A stretch of 64,000 nucleotides of DNA from Strigamia acuminata (GCA_949358305.1 OX442315.1:11806427-11870426); one strand, 5' to 3'; positions 1 to 10,945 are shown, numbered from the stretch's first letter. The notes: generated by a model from the sequence alone, not told the origin. Numbers and translations: made by a program.

Positions 1-307
1 TAGATGCATTCATTCCAAAACACTTGTTCTGCTGGCATGTCACCAGTTTTAGCTTAGTTCTCTTTCTGAAGCAATTGTGACACTTTTGTGAATGCACTCG
101 TGTTAGATTGGTTAGTAAATTTTGAATCGGTTGCTTGTTATTTGACAACCGGAAGCTATGGTGCCGAACAACACCACATACACATGAAACGAGTGTCGTT
201 GCTGCTAAAACATGGATCGATTATTATTTCAGTTCTATTTGATAAGGTTGTCCAATTAGTTTTCATCTGTGATAGCTTGAATTTATGCCAAATAAATTAC
301 TTTGGTT
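1..307. other. Left edge, no gene recognised
   Basis: AT-rich sequence. A 73-codon open frame at 88-309 has no recognisable motif and is probably chance. Confidence 0.4.
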
Positions 308-806
308 AATAGAGAGTTTGCGGGATGCATTTTTTCCTTACAGTTAAACACTATACGGTATAAAAATAGTGTAAGGGAAAAATGATAAATTAAGTTTTTG
401 CGGGCTGCACTTTTCCCTTATCAGTACACTATTTCAGCCAACTACTGACAGTTAGTAATTTTGGGCCTAAAAATTCAATTTGGGGGCATAAATGTGCAAA
501 TTTCTGCATAAAATTCCATTATTATGCCTATAAAGTATGGTTTTGGGCCTAAAATTTAATTTTGGGCCTCACTTATCATTCAATCTACGTACCTATGACT
601 GATGTGGTTTGATCGGGACAACAAAATAATCGCCATTTGCAATTGGCGGAGCTAACAATATAGTGTTCTCAATTCTGATTGGCTGCGCTATATTTTAATT
701 TAGTGTTGAAAACGATACACTACAGATTTTTCCCTTAAGATATGGCACTAAAATAGTGTAACGTGGCACAAAATAAGGGAAAAATGCATCCCGCAAACTC
801 TCTATT
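308..806. mobile_element. Non-autonomous terminal-inverted-repeat element (MITE)
   Basis: The first 26 bases (308-333) recur as an exact reverse complement at 781-806; the core is GAGAGTTTGCGGGATGC. The inverted repeats are bordered by TA on both sides, which would fit a mariner-like TA target duplication, but TA is also part of the palindrome so the boundary is uncertain. A degraded copy of the terminal sequence recurs inside near 391-430. The interior has several TTGGGCCTAAAATTTAA-like stretches and no coding capacity. Similar GGGCCT-rich sequence appears at the right edge of the window. Confidence 0.7.
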
Positions 807-1034
807 GAGTTTGTTTTTGTTTATTTACTTTATTTTAGAATTATTAGGGCTAATGTTAGGCGTTACACAATGTACAGCCTTGGACGTAAAAAACGTCCCA
901 GTCCAGCTTGAAGCTCACCTGCAGAATGAGTGTTTTCGGCTGTATCCACCAGGTAGTGCAAAAACTCACTGATATGTTGAGACAAATTGACATGTAATTG
1001 ATGTTGCACAATCACATCACAATAAATATCAATG

Positions 1035-1076
1035 TTGTGGGTGTGTGGGTGAAAAATGTTGCCCACACACCCACAA
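1035..1076. repeat. 15-bp-arm perfect inverted repeat (hairpin)
   Basis: Arms at 1035-1049 and 1062-1076 are exact reverse complements (TTGTGGGTGTGTGGG and its mate) around a 12-base loop. The right arm ends one base before an initiator-tRNA primer-binding site, so this may be the 3' end of an LTR. Confidence 0.6.
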
Positions 1077-1077
1077 T

Positions 1078-1095
1078 TGGTAGCAGAGGATGGTT
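1078..1095 (+). promoter_or_regulatory. Orphan retroelement primer-binding site (initiator tRNA-Met)
   Basis: TGGTAGCAGAGGATGGTT is the 18-base complement of the 3' end, including CCA, of animal initiator tRNA-Met. A tRNA gene would not normally encode the CCA, so this is best read as the primer-binding site of an LTR element. A candidate LTR (TGTTAGG..., from about 849) lies upstream. No gag or pol follows, so only the 5' end of an old element appears to remain. Confidence 0.6.
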
Positions 1096-2600
1096 AACAG
1101 TCCATTGACCATCTTGGGCAACTGCGACAAGCCATCCCAAGAAAATGGTACTGTTGGGTTTTTCATGTAAAATTTAGTAAGGTTAGGGTCAAGGGGGGCA
1201 CGGCCCCTCACTTGTTAGGAAAAAGAAAAAGAAAAACCTAAAATATTAGTAATCGCAGTTTCCCCGAGTCGCGGTGTATTGATGTCACACTAGATGACAC
1301 GCCCTGGTGTTTGCTACTTTATGGTTACAAATTATATGATGTAATTGCTTGGAATACCATTGACAGAACAAGCAGGGAATATAGAGCAGAGTCACTTGGT
1401 TTATTATACTGTATTAGTCCAGTTAAACTATTGCTGTCAGTTTTTAAGTGATACTTCAACTAAAATAACTAATCTTGTTTGGTTTAATAGGTTATCAAGA
1501 AAACAGATGTATGTGTTATGAAAAAAAGTTAAGCAGGTGGTTGTGGTCTGCTGGTATGTTTTAATTTTAGGGGTGATTAGACTTGAGTGTTTTATTGCAC
1601 CGCATGATGTTTGAAACACTTGAAAAACCCATTAATTCTAACTTGATTTGCTCCAGAGTGATTGTAATGGAGGGGAGACAAGACCATGTGGTTAATTTAC
1701 AAACATTTTACTAATTTAATGGCATCTATGAATATTTATTACTTTCTATCGGTCTACATCTTTGAGAAATGATTTTGGAATCCCCAGTGTTGAAATCAAT
1801 TTCCCAACTATGTAATTTTAAAAAGGCAAACTCAGCAACTTGCAACACAAGCATCTCTTGATCCATAGGTCTATATGTGGAAAACGAGATGTCTGGAAGA
1901 AACGTCTCGACAGCGGCTTTGCCGATTTTCAGGTTTCGCTGCGTGGACTAATGGACGGTGCAGGTGCCAGGACTTTAAATTAGCGTTTATAAATTGTTGT
2001 GGCCAGCCAACCGAACAGGCCATTTTTAGGTATTCGTTACATCGATAATTCGTTATATCACGATTCGTTATAAAGAGTTTCGACTGTACAACGAATCGAT
2101 TTTTCGGATCCCTTGCGATTCGTTATAAAATAGTGAGCGAGAAACGGGATGTGCGTTAGCTGCAACACAATGCGGCATGAAGATCAATCTACCGGTCAAT
2201 CGAAAATGTTGGTTTGGGCATCGATCACTTTAACTGCGGGTCGTTTTAGCGAAGCAATCAGTGTGGTGGTGAGGTTAGGACGGGTTAGGTCAGGTTAAAG
2301 TCGTTACCATCACTCAAACTGTGAGCTTCTTGAGTTCCTCGGTGGGCTCTAGAAATAAACGCACACGGTATCGTTGGTACAATCGTGGACAAAAAAAACT
2401 TCCCTTCAGTTTAGCTGTTTTAAGTTTATCTACCAGGTGGCGTAAAAATCCATTGAGACGACGTCAATCTTGACTCGGTCTCTCGTCTTACCCTAACAAC
2501 AGTATTAAAAGATAGACCGGGCAACGTCGAGGTTTCGTCAAGGAATATCGACCGCTCGCTAACCGGTTGGATTGATTTTGCACTTAAACAATCAAAGCCC
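1096..2600. other. Intergenic, no gene recognised
   Basis: Only short open frames without known motifs. There are a few ATTCGTTAT repeats near 2030-2130 and a GGTTAGG-rich patch near 2270-2300. Possibly upstream or intronic sequence of the gene that ends at 4988. Confidence 0.35.
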
Positions 2601-2666
2601 ATCACACCCCCTCAATTTCCAGATTGTCAATCTCTAGCAAAGCAGACAACAACTCTTCCCCACCCC

Positions 2667-2680
2667 GTTGCCATGGCAAC
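2667..2680. promoter_or_regulatory. RFX X-box palindrome 1
   Basis: GTTGCCATGGCAAC is a perfect 14-bp palindrome matching the X-box bound by RFX transcription factors, which in animals often control ciliary genes. Binding is inferred. Confidence 0.5.
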
Positions 2681-2730
2681 AACTTGGCGCTTGCGGTCGC
2701 CAGGTGGCATCAGTTTCCGTTTCTTTGCCG

Positions 2731-2744
2731 GTTGCCGCGGCAAC
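2731..2744. promoter_or_regulatory. RFX X-box palindrome 2
   Basis: GTTGCCGCGGCAAC is a second perfect palindrome of X-box form, 64 bp after the first and in the same GC-rich island. Confidence 0.45.
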
Positions 2745-3060
2745 AGTCTCTTCCCAGCCCACACGGCGAGGGTGTGCGCGTTGTGCGTCTGTCAGTGATA
2801 GTCGAGCGCCCAAGTCAGTCGCCACCCCCGAGAATCGCGTCTCCGCCCCAAGATGGCGGCACGCCCAAGGGCAGATACTGCGGCTTTTATTTTGGGAGTC
2901 AGACGCCGGCTTTGACCGACGTGCCGAGATCCCGCGAAGCAGACGCGCGGCAACAAACTACGCAGTTGAGTGTCTCTGGTCTTAGTTCATTGTTTTTCTC
3001 ACCTGTCGACGCCATTGTTTCGATAACGGGGTTGGAAATTTACCTTTAACCCGACTGTGC

Positions 3061-3926
3061 CTTTAAAAATGCGGCTAGCCGTGTTCCACGTCATCAGTTG
3101 AGCATCAAAACAATGGTTGGTCACGGTGGGGTGTTGTATTACGTCATATCCGTGCCGTACGAGAGGTTGGTATTGTTGAAAAAAAAATTTTTTTTGGTGA
3201 TTTTTTTTTTTTTTTAAATTTAATGATGTAATTTGTTGGGAAATGGAGTTGGGAGTGAAATTGACCCCGATAATTGCTTGCCTGCGATGCTTTGCCAATA
3301 GTAACACTTGTTGGGCGCCATTTTTTTTTTTTGTGGAAATTTTTGTTTTTTTGGGGAAGGGTTTCTGTTTTTGGGGATGTTTGGGTGGTTTTGGATGGGT
3401 TTTGCGTTTTCTAGTTGAGTTTTGAATTCATAAGTCGACTGGAAATAGGAAATTGCGTTTTCGAAATTGGGAAAAAATTCTGGCTTGGAGTGGTCGATTT
3501 TTTATCACAAATTGGTGTGGGAATTTATTGGATTTAAGGCTTTGAATTGCTCAACTGGCGAGTTGTCAACGGCCATTTTTTTGTGTTTTTGATAAGTTTA
3601 TTGAACCCTTGAGTTTTTTTTCCAATATTTTTTTTTTTTTTTTTTTTTTTTTGTCTAACAAAACTATTGTTGTGTGTGCCAAGTATATAAAAACCAACAA
3701 TGATGCTTTTGAATGAGAATTTTTATGAGTTGATAGTTGGTGTTTTGCAGGTATTGATTATGTTGACTAATGGATGCCAAACTTTGAATTTGGGGAATAA
3801 AAGATGGGGTTTCTTGTGTGGAAATGTTTGCATAAGTTTAGTGGAAAACATTATAATTTTCCATCTGAAAACTTCCAGGTTTTTAATTTTACTCAAACGT
3901 GGAGCTTAAAAATTTCCAGATTTTGT
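3061..3926. other. T-rich non-coding stretch
   Basis: Long T runs (3190-3215, 3320-3350, 3630-3652) and no convincing coding sequence. Probably intronic or upstream of the exon at 4583. Confidence 0.35.
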
Positions 3927-4515
3927 GTTTCCAGTTCAGTTTTGAATTCACAACTCAACTAGTAAACCAAATATGTTTACATTCAGAAATTATGTTTCCA
4001 GTTCACTTTTGAATTCACAACTCAACTAGTAAACCACATATGTTTACATTCAGAAATTATTTTTCCAGTTCACTTTTGAATTCACAACTCAACTAGTAAA
4101 CCAAATATATTTACATTCAGAAATCATGTTTCCAGTTCACTTTTGAATTCAAAACTCATCTGAAAAACTGGAAAACCAAAAATTTATATATTCAAATTTT
4201 GTGCTTCCAGTCCACTTTTGAATCCACAACTCGACTGGAAAACCAAAAAATATTTAACTTCAGATTTTATGTTTCCAGTTCACTTTTGAATTCATAACTC
4301 AACTAGTAAACCAAATATGTTAACATTCGGAAATTATGTTTCTAGTTCACTTTTGAATTCAAAATTCAACTAGTAAACCAAAATGTTTACATTCAGAAAT
4401 TATGTTTCCAGTTCACTTTTGAATTCAAAATTTACTGGAAAACCAACAAAATATTTAACTTCATATTTCATGTTTCCAGTTGACTTTTGCATTCACAACT
4501 CGACTGGAAAAACAA
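3927..4515. repeat. Minisatellite, about nine degenerate copies of a ~67-bp unit
   Basis: Each unit reads roughly TTTCCAGTTCACTTTTGAATTCA, then CAACTCAACTAGTAAACC and TTTACATTCAGAAATTATG. Copies differ by point changes and small indels. The array ends about 70 bp before the splice acceptor of the CaaX-protein exon, so it probably lies in that gene's last intron. Open frames across it are by-products of the repeat. Confidence 0.8.
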
Positions 4516-4582
4516 ACCAACACAAATACAAATTGTCAAATACCATTGGAATAACGAGTTCTCTTCCTTCGTCTATTTGCAG

Positions 4583-4988
4583 CACGGAGAGCGGGCGCGA
4601 CAACCCTTTCCGTCCAGATGGTGATCTGAGCAAAGAAGCGGACGAGATCGTGGGTCTGATCAAAGAAGGGAAGCCCATAGTGGGCACACCAACTCGCCAA
4701 GAGGGGGATGTGACGGACAATTCGGTGGGCGGCAGTCCCGCGCACCCTGTGCTGGACGGAGCCCCCAAGTCGCCGGTCAAGGAGACGATGAAAGCATCGA
4801 AAACCAACGCCGTGTACGCCAACAATGCCAAAGGTGGAGGATTGAACGGAGCAGCCCCGACGGGGACCCTAACACCGGAAGCGATTGAGGTGCAGCGCGG
4901 CATTGTGGTGCCCGCCAACGATGCCCAAGTGGTGGAACACGTGACCATTCAGAAGAAGCCAAAGTGCAAGTGCTGTGAGATTATGTAA
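4583..4988 (+). CDS. Last exon of a CaaX-box membrane protein, paralemmin-like
   Basis: A pyrimidine-rich acceptor ending TTTGCAG at 4576-4582 opens an exon that enters mid-codon (one base carried in) and runs 134 further codons to TAA at 4986-4988. The frame continues upstream only into minisatellite, so the true N-terminus lies in earlier exons not identified here. The peptide begins TESGRDNPFRPDGDLSKEAD, is rich in Gly, Pro, Ala and Lys with no membrane span, and ends KCKCCEIM. That tail is a CaaX box (C-E-I-M) for prenylation with two adjacent cysteines that could be palmitoylated, placing the protein on the inner face of the plasma membrane. The CKCCxIM ending is like that of vertebrate paralemmins, which shape membranes and bind A-kinases, but the rest is too divergent to be certain. 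Confidence 0.6.
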
Positions 4989-6065
4989 GCGACGACCGCG
5001 TGAAAAACGAAGAAGAAGAAGAGAAATTAGTGATGATAAGGGGGGAGTAAGGAAAAAAATTTATTTTTAATTATTTTTGAATTCGATTCAAATTGTTGAC
5101 TGGAAAGCGTCAATATTTGAATCAAAATGGTCGATCACGTATGTTTAATTTTTTTCATTTGATTTGCTGCTTTAATATTGTGTATTAAAGTTAACAAGTA
5201 AGCTTATGTAAGAAAGGAAATATTTTTTATTTTTTTTTTGTTTATTTTGGTTTTTCTGCCCCCCCAAGAAATGATTATTTTGTTTGAGGAAATTCCTTTT
5301 GTTTTGTTTGTTGTTTTCGTAGGTTTAACGCGGGTATTGGCCACATTCAAGATAGCGCCATCTGTGGCCAAAAAGAAACAAACATGGTGGACAAAAGTGA
5401 TAGAGCGATTCGCTGTTTGTTCGCAGAAAGTTGTAATCGGAGCTGGCTGGAGGCCCGACAAACCGACGTCCGGTTATAATATTGCAACAACGGATGTAGT
5501 GAATCGTCCGATAGAATGCGGGTGTTTTATTTGCTGAAGTAGCGTTTAAACGCTGTCGTTGTATCCGTTGTTATAGTATCGCTTCCGCAACACCATGCAC
5601 TACTAACCGCACAAGAAATTATGAATTCCCGCACTCTGTCGGCAGATTTTGGCAAATCACGCCATGTTTGAGTGGAAATTGAAACACACCGAGCGGAAAA
5701 TCTTGAATGTGGCTTTAGAATTGTTTAGGCGCATGTGCAAACGGTTTATTATTATTTGTCGCGACCGGTGGCGAGTGTTTGAATCTTGGCGGCCATCTTA
5801 AACCAGGTGGCGAGATTTATAACTAATCACGTGTTTTTAAAAAAATTAAAAATACCCGTATATAACTTGCATTGTTCATATGTCGTCTTGTTTTTTGTTT
5901 TTTTTTTCTCTCAATTTCTCATCATTATCATCATCAAGCCGCCATTTTTGGATTGTTTCCTCCACATGCCAACAGATGTCGCCATTTGCCATTTTTACCT
6001 AAATAAAAAGTTGCTGCGACAGCAACTCTCTTCATTGTACCGCCTTACATTTCGCTCACTGGATT
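4989..6065. other. 3' UTR and downstream sequence of the CaaX-protein gene
   Basis: AT-rich, with T runs near 5225-5240 and 5890-5907 and several possible AATAAA signals. Short open frames at 5238-5537 and 5786-6076 have no recognisable domain. The end of the transcript cannot be placed. Confidence 0.35.
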
Positions 6066-6588
6066 TAAAAAAATAAAATAAAATAAATAAAGCCTTCGGT
6101 TAGTCGAGGTTGAATTTTAAACAATGAACCAACCAGCTTCTTATACATGAATAACGTAGTTATGACGTCATCGAGGAATTGTACGGGCTAAAGAATTGTG
6201 TAATCGTTTTGAGTTCGAGTTTGTACATATCTTGAACAAGAATCAAGAAGGATTTTGTGGTGGCAGCTTTGACTTTGCACCACTAGGGTGTTGTGGAAGA
6301 CATTTTGAAAAAATGCCAATTTTTGAAATTTTGAATTTCTTCTTCGTTTGTTTTCTTTTTTGAAATTTTTTTTTTGTTTTAATTTATTTCATACAAAACA
6401 AAAGGAAACAAAGCAGTGTCTTCTGTCTTTTTTGACACAACAATATGTAAACACTTTGGTTTTCTTGTACTAACTTGCTTGAAAACACTGCTATGACGTC
6501 ATCCATTGTATAAAATAAAATAAAAAAATTAAAATAAATATAGAAATTGCAAGAATGGTGTGTGTGCAAACAATATTGTAATTTGCAA
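6066..6588. repeat. Interspersed repeat family A, copy 1
   Basis: About 520 bp that recurs with high similarity at 27680-28192 in the same orientation. It begins with an AAATAAAATAAA run followed by GCCTTCGGTTAGTC and ends near CATATTGTAATTT. Each copy has two TGACGTCA palindromes (CRE-like), near 6163 and 6491 here. No terminal inverted repeats or coding sequence; class unknown. Confidence 0.75.
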
Positions 6589-7876
6589 ACCCCAGTGCAG
6601 TGTTTATATTTAAACAAACAAGTGATGTAGAGAGAAAAAACAATGCTAATTTAGACATTTTTGTTAAAACAAAATGCCAAAAAAAATAATAATTACATAC
6701 ATTAATAATGATAACAGATTATTCCCATTGTAAGTTCAATGTATAATTAAGGAATTTTGTTTTGGATCCACAAAGCAAAGGAATAAAAATTGGAAGAGAA
6801 AAAAAATATCCAAGATGGAGATTTTGAACAGCTGTGGTAATTTTTGTTGTTTTTTATGTTTTATTTTTTGTTGCTTATTTTTTGGATCATGTGATTATAA
6901 ATCTGTATTATGGGGCACATTAGTGTGGATAAAAATTTATTTTTCTGGAGAAAAATTGCATTTTTATTATTAAAATATTTCTGTGCCTGGTAATATGAGA
7001 ATTCTGATAATGATTTTTATAATATTTAAAAAGAAGAATGAATAAATAAATAAATAAATAAATAAATAAATGAATAAATAAAAATCCAAACTTGACTTTT
7101 ACGGCTTTGTGGACAGATGTAAATAAATGGAATTAAAAATTTAATTGTTTGTGATCTTCATTTCACTCTCCACAGTTATTTGTATACATGAGTCAAGGAC
7201 ATTGCTGAACTTAATAAAAGGAAAGAGATAGAAGATAATGATAATATAGTGTGCACCATTACTAGATAAGTGCTATTTTTATCTAATTTCGTTGAAGGTT
7301 AAGATATATATTCCAATTTCCAATAAGACAATAGTGATGTAATCAGGAAACCGCAAATTGAATCTGGACCCATGTTGTGTAATAATGATAAATATAGGGT
7401 TGTTTCATCAAACAGCTTGGCAGTGTAATTAAATTTAAAACTTTCTTAGATTGCCAATTCCATGTTGCCATGAAAAATCAACAGATTTGCCCATATGGTT
7501 CAAAAATACACTGAAATTATATTGCATTTTGTAATGCATTTTTTCAATTGGATTATAAAATGCATTATTAGAGCCAAATCATTCAGTATTTTACCACTAG
7601 GCGGCGTTGGAATCGCACCAGGCGCTCCGATTTGATTTGACTGTGTTGTTTCAAATTCTTCCACACACGCTAATTGTTGGAAGATTTTCTCAAGATTGAA
7701 ATGCCTACTTGTTTTTCACCTGGCTGCATGTCAGGGACAGTGGTTCCTGTTTTTTGGCTTTCCGATCGGTTTTACGATCGGCGGCCACGAGGCTTATCGG
7801 TCGTACGTGTTTCAAAATAAAATTGATTTTCTTGATGCAGGACTCAAACTTGTTAACGTTCGCCTTGCTGGTGGAG
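6589..7876. other. AT-rich intergenic, no gene recognised
   Basis: Nothing coding is supported. Contains an AATA microsatellite. The frame at 7696-8046 runs into the neighbouring MITE and is not a gene. Confidence 0.4.
7037..7083. repeat. (AATA)n microsatellite
   Basis: About eleven AATA repeats with one interruption (TGAATAA). Confidence 0.9.
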
Positions 7877-7879
7877 TTA

Positions 7880-8273
7880 AGCCTAGTTCACATGGATGCA
7901 GAACGCGCAAGCATGTGCTATCGCGCATTGTCAACGCAGCAACAAACAACGCATGCCAGTTCACATGTTCACATTGTTTTGGCAAAACAAAAAGGAATAT
8001 GGGGTTGTTTGTAGCTGTAGCCATTTTTGTTGACAATGTATGGTGATAAGTAGGAGCGCCGTATCACCTAGCGGGATATTGTGGCAACGCAAGCTCATTA
8101 TTGCGTTGAAGTTGAAAATTTTCAACTCGTGCGTTGTGCGTTACGACGCACGAAATCACAACGCGCTTCAGTCAACGCGCGTTGGCGCTGCATACCCGTT
8201 CACATGCAACGCATGTGACGAAGCAGCTTTGGTGCGATAACGCATGCGTTAACGCATCCATGTGAACTAGCCT
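7880..8273. mobile_element. MITE with 3-bp TTA target duplication (PIF/Harbinger-like)
   Basis: The left end reads AGCCTAGTTCACATGGATGC and the right end is its reverse complement with one mismatch (AGGCTAGTTCAC...). The 394-bp element is flanked by TTA at 7877-7879 and 8274-8276. A 3-bp TWA duplication is the hallmark of PIF/Harbinger and relatives. The interior is rich in GCGTTG/CAACGC-type palindromes and has no transposase, so it depends on a partner. Confidence 0.8.
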
Positions 8274-8276
8274 TTA

Positions 8277-9290
8277 GCGGCATACATGGCGTTGAAGACA
8301 TCAACCAGGGCGTCTGTATGTCGAAAAGTATCGTCGCAATTTTGGAGCGAAATCGAGATGTGACTACTTGCGGCCATCTTGTTACCTTTCTGGAATAAAG
8401 TCAATTTTCTTTCATTGCTCCGGTTTAAATTCCATTCGATTTGTTTAAATTCAATTTTATTTCTTTAATTTAATTCAAAACCTCCCAAATTACCCCAATT
8501 CCATCATTTCCCACTTTTAAACCGTCCAGCATACACCAAACCAAAATTCCCCAACACCACCACCAAATTTCCACATGTATCTCTAGCTTTTAATTACTTA
8601 TATATTTATTGATTTACAACTGAATGTTTATTGAAAATAATAAGGAGTGTATATTCCCAACATGGATTGTAATGTACATCACACGTTAAACCGGAAACAT
8701 TCGAATATAATAATTATCATTGTGTTTTAAGTGTGAATCAGTGGATTTTAGGGGCCCTAGGTCAATATTAGGGGCCTTAGGTCGATATTAAGGGCCTTAG
8801 GTTTATATTAGGGGCCCTACGGTAGGTGTTTTGTATGGTGTGGTCGGGAGAAGTAAACCATCGAAAAGATTTATATAAGCTGATCTAGCCCGAAGTAGCC
8901 CAACACCTTCCACTGGATGTCGTGTTCGTCACTCCGATCACACAAGCATCAAAATTAATATTTGCAATAATATGAATTTGAGCAACTATAGCTAAATGTG
9001 ATCACCTTGGACGTTGGAAATTGCTCGTTTTCAAGGTATAAAATTTAATTCAGAACATACAAAAACGTTAAAGTGAAAGAAAATTTTACATTTCAATTAC
9101 AATGCAAGAACATGTTTAAAAGTGAAAATATATGAACCGAGAAAAAAATATACAATTCTGCTTGTGAAGAATTCAAAGTTATGAATTTGTTACTTTAAAA
9201 ACTGAAATGCACAAACAAAACCAAAAATAGCATTTGAATTTAAGAATTATAAACAATGTATGAAAGGAACGTTTTTAAATTTCTATTCCT
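8277..9290. other. Intergenic, no gene recognised
   Basis: Apart from a short tandem repeat at 8747-8820, nothing is recognised. The right part is the likely 3' UTR and flank of zinc-finger gene 1 (minus strand). Confidence 0.4.
8747..8820. repeat. Tandem repeat, about 3.7 copies of a 20-bp unit
   Basis: The unit TTAGGGGCCYTAGGTCGATA repeats with an exact 20-base period and a few substitutions. Confidence 0.85.
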
Positions 9291-9292
9291 GC

Positions 9293-10159
9293 TTAAAATG
9301 CTTTTTTTCCTATATGGGTTAAAAGATGTCTACTTAAATTCCCACTTTGATTGCAAGAATAAGCGCACAAATGACACTTGAACGGGTTTTCTCCAGTATG
9401 GGTTAATAAATGTGTTTTTAGCGATCCACTTTCACTGCAGGAATAATCACACAAATGACACTTGAATGGTTTTTCTCCAGTGTGAATTAATATATGTTTT
9501 CTTAAATTCCCACTTTGCTTGCAAGAATAAGCACACAAATGGCACTTGAATGGATTTTCTCCAGTGTGGGTTAATAGATGTTTTCTTAAATCCCCATTTT
9601 GCTTGCAAGAATAATCACACAAATGGCACGTGAATGGTTTTTCTCCTGTGTGGGTTAATAAATGACTCTTTAAACTCCCTCTTACACTGCAGGAATAATC
9701 ACACAAATGGCACGTGAATGGTTTTTCTCCTGTGTGGGTTAATAAATGACTCTTTAAACTCCCTCTTACACTGCAGGAATAATCACACAAATGGCACGTG
9801 AATGGTTTTTCTCCTGTGTGGGTTAATAGGTGAGTGTTTAAATGCCCACTTTGAATGCAAGAATAATCACACAAATGGCACTTGAATGGTTTTTCTCCTG
9901 TGTGGGTTAATAGGTGAGTGTTTAAATGCCCACTTTGAATGCACGAATAATCACACAAATGGCACTTGAACGGTTTTTCTCCAGTGTGAATTCGCATGTG
10001 GACAGTCATGCAAGTTTTAAGTCGAAATGAAAGTGAACACATTTGACATTTGAACGGCTTTTCACCAGTGTGTTTAAGCATGTGCTGTTCCAAAAGTGAA
10101 TAGCGTGAACATGAATAATCACACAGATTGCATTCGTAATCCTCATGTGTTCTCTTCAT
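9293..10159 (-). CDS. C2H2 zinc-finger protein 1, ten fingers
   Basis: A 288-residue protein made almost entirely of ten C2H2 fingers (C-x2-C-x12-H-x3-H) joined by canonical TGEKPF linkers, so a probable sequence-specific nuclear DNA-binding protein. Fingers 3 and 4 are identical, as are 5 and 6, and the 84-bp DNA units are also essentially identical, showing recent expansion within the array. Most fingers begin CHLCDYSC. No KRAB, BTB or ZAD domain is attached. The ATG at 10157-10159 begins MKRTHEDYECNLC and follows a strong splice acceptor (TTTTTTTTCATTTCAG, exon from 10182), so at least one non-coding exon lies upstream. An inverted paralogue starts at 13422 with the same acceptor-to-ATG arrangement. 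The last finger ends THIGKKAF and stops. Confidence 0.85.
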   Translation of the reverse strand: MKRTHEDYECNLCDYSCSRYSLLEQHMLKHTGEKPFKCQMCSLSFRLKTCMTVHMRIHTGEKPFKCHLCDYSCIQSGHLNTHLLTHTGEKPFKCHLCDYSCIQSGHLNTHLLTHTGEKPFTCHLCDYSCSVRGSLKSHLLTHTGEKPFTCHLCDYSCSVRGSLKSHLLTHTGEKPFTCHLCDYSCKQNGDLRKHLLTHTGENPFKCHLCAYSCKQSGNLRKHILIHTGEKPFKCHLCDYSCSESGSLKTHLLTHTGENPFKCHLCAYSCNQSGNLSRHLLTHIGKKAF

Positions 10160-10693
10160 TTTTTTTTTTACTTCAACGAAGTCTGAAATGAAAAAAAAGT
10201 TCGAAAACGTTTAAGTTTGTCGCGTCCTACTTGGTATAGGTTTAAATAGCGCTAACGTGTAATACTTTACCTGTGATCAATTATGCAAATACCCAAATGA
10301 ATACCAAATGTATGTAAATAAACAGGTAATTTATTCACCAGGCTTTATGCCTTTAAAATACACTCACAAGGAGACCGCAAGAGTGTGTAATCCACAATTG
10401 TTAAAATTGTTTGTAAATAAAGCATTCACATCACCTAAACAATCTATTTTTCTCATATTAAAATGCACCTCTCTCTCACATTGTTACAAACAGTAACAAC
10501 ACACAGGATTCCTTACTGTGTGTTGAAACACCATTTTTGGATATTTTGAGTAAAAAGGTCAAGTGTAGCTCTACATTTGGTGATTAGGCTGTTCAAACCT
10601 TACTCTGGAACCCAGATAATTTGATATCACATGACTTATGACATCACAACTTTGTTCACCAACATGACTGCCTGCATGAAGCAACAATAGTGT

Positions 10694-10774
10694 GTTGTGG
10701 TGGCTCAGTGGTTAAGGTAATGAACCAGGAATCTTTCCACACAGGTTCAAATCCTGTTGTCTGTGAAAATTTTT
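10694..10774 (+). ncRNA. tRNA-like sequence in left arm (degenerate, SINE-head type)
   Basis: An A-box-like TGGCTCAGTGG at 10701-10711 and a B-box-like GGTTCAAATCC at 10744-10754 have tRNA spacing, and the T-arm (ACAGG/CCTGT around TTCAAAT) pairs fully. TTTTT at 10770-10774 could terminate Pol III. The acceptor stem does not pair and the D-stem is weak, so this is tRNA-derived rather than a working tRNA. Confidence 0.45.
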
Positions 10775-10945
10775 ACTTTTATTTTTTCTTTATTTTTAGC
10801 AGTAAAGTTAATGTTTGTTATTTTATTAATATAATTAATTTTAATTTTTTATGTTAAAAAATTAAAATTAATTAAAATTTTTTAAAAACAAATATAAAAT
10901 AACAAACATTAACTTTACTGCTAAAAATAAAGAAAAAATAAAAGT

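Larger units (their letters stand above)
2600..3060 (+). promoter_or_regulatory. GC-rich, CpG-containing promoter-like island
   Basis: This stretch is clearly richer in G+C and CpG than its AT-rich surroundings and holds two X-box palindromes. Open frames on both strands (for example 2624-3049 +) have no known domain and look like by-products of composition. It may be the promoter and first non-coding exon of the CaaX-protein gene downstream; no splice donor could be proven. Confidence 0.4.

Noticed and set aside
2260..2300. GGTTAGG-rich patch as a telomere-like repeat
   Set aside because: Only two or three irregular copies; not a TTAGG array.
2624..3049. 141-codon frame in the GC-rich island
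   Set aside because: Overlapping open frames on both strands are expected from low stop-codon frequency in GC-rich DNA; no domain or splice support.
4383..4582. Upstream extension of the CaaX-protein frame to an ATG at 4383
   Set aside because: The extension translates the minisatellite, and a good splice acceptor (TTTGCAG) sits at 4576-4582.
10694..10774. Functional tRNA gene in the palindrome
   Set aside because: A-box, B-box and T-arm are good, but the acceptor stem does not pair and the D-stem is weak, so only a tRNA-derived element is claimed.
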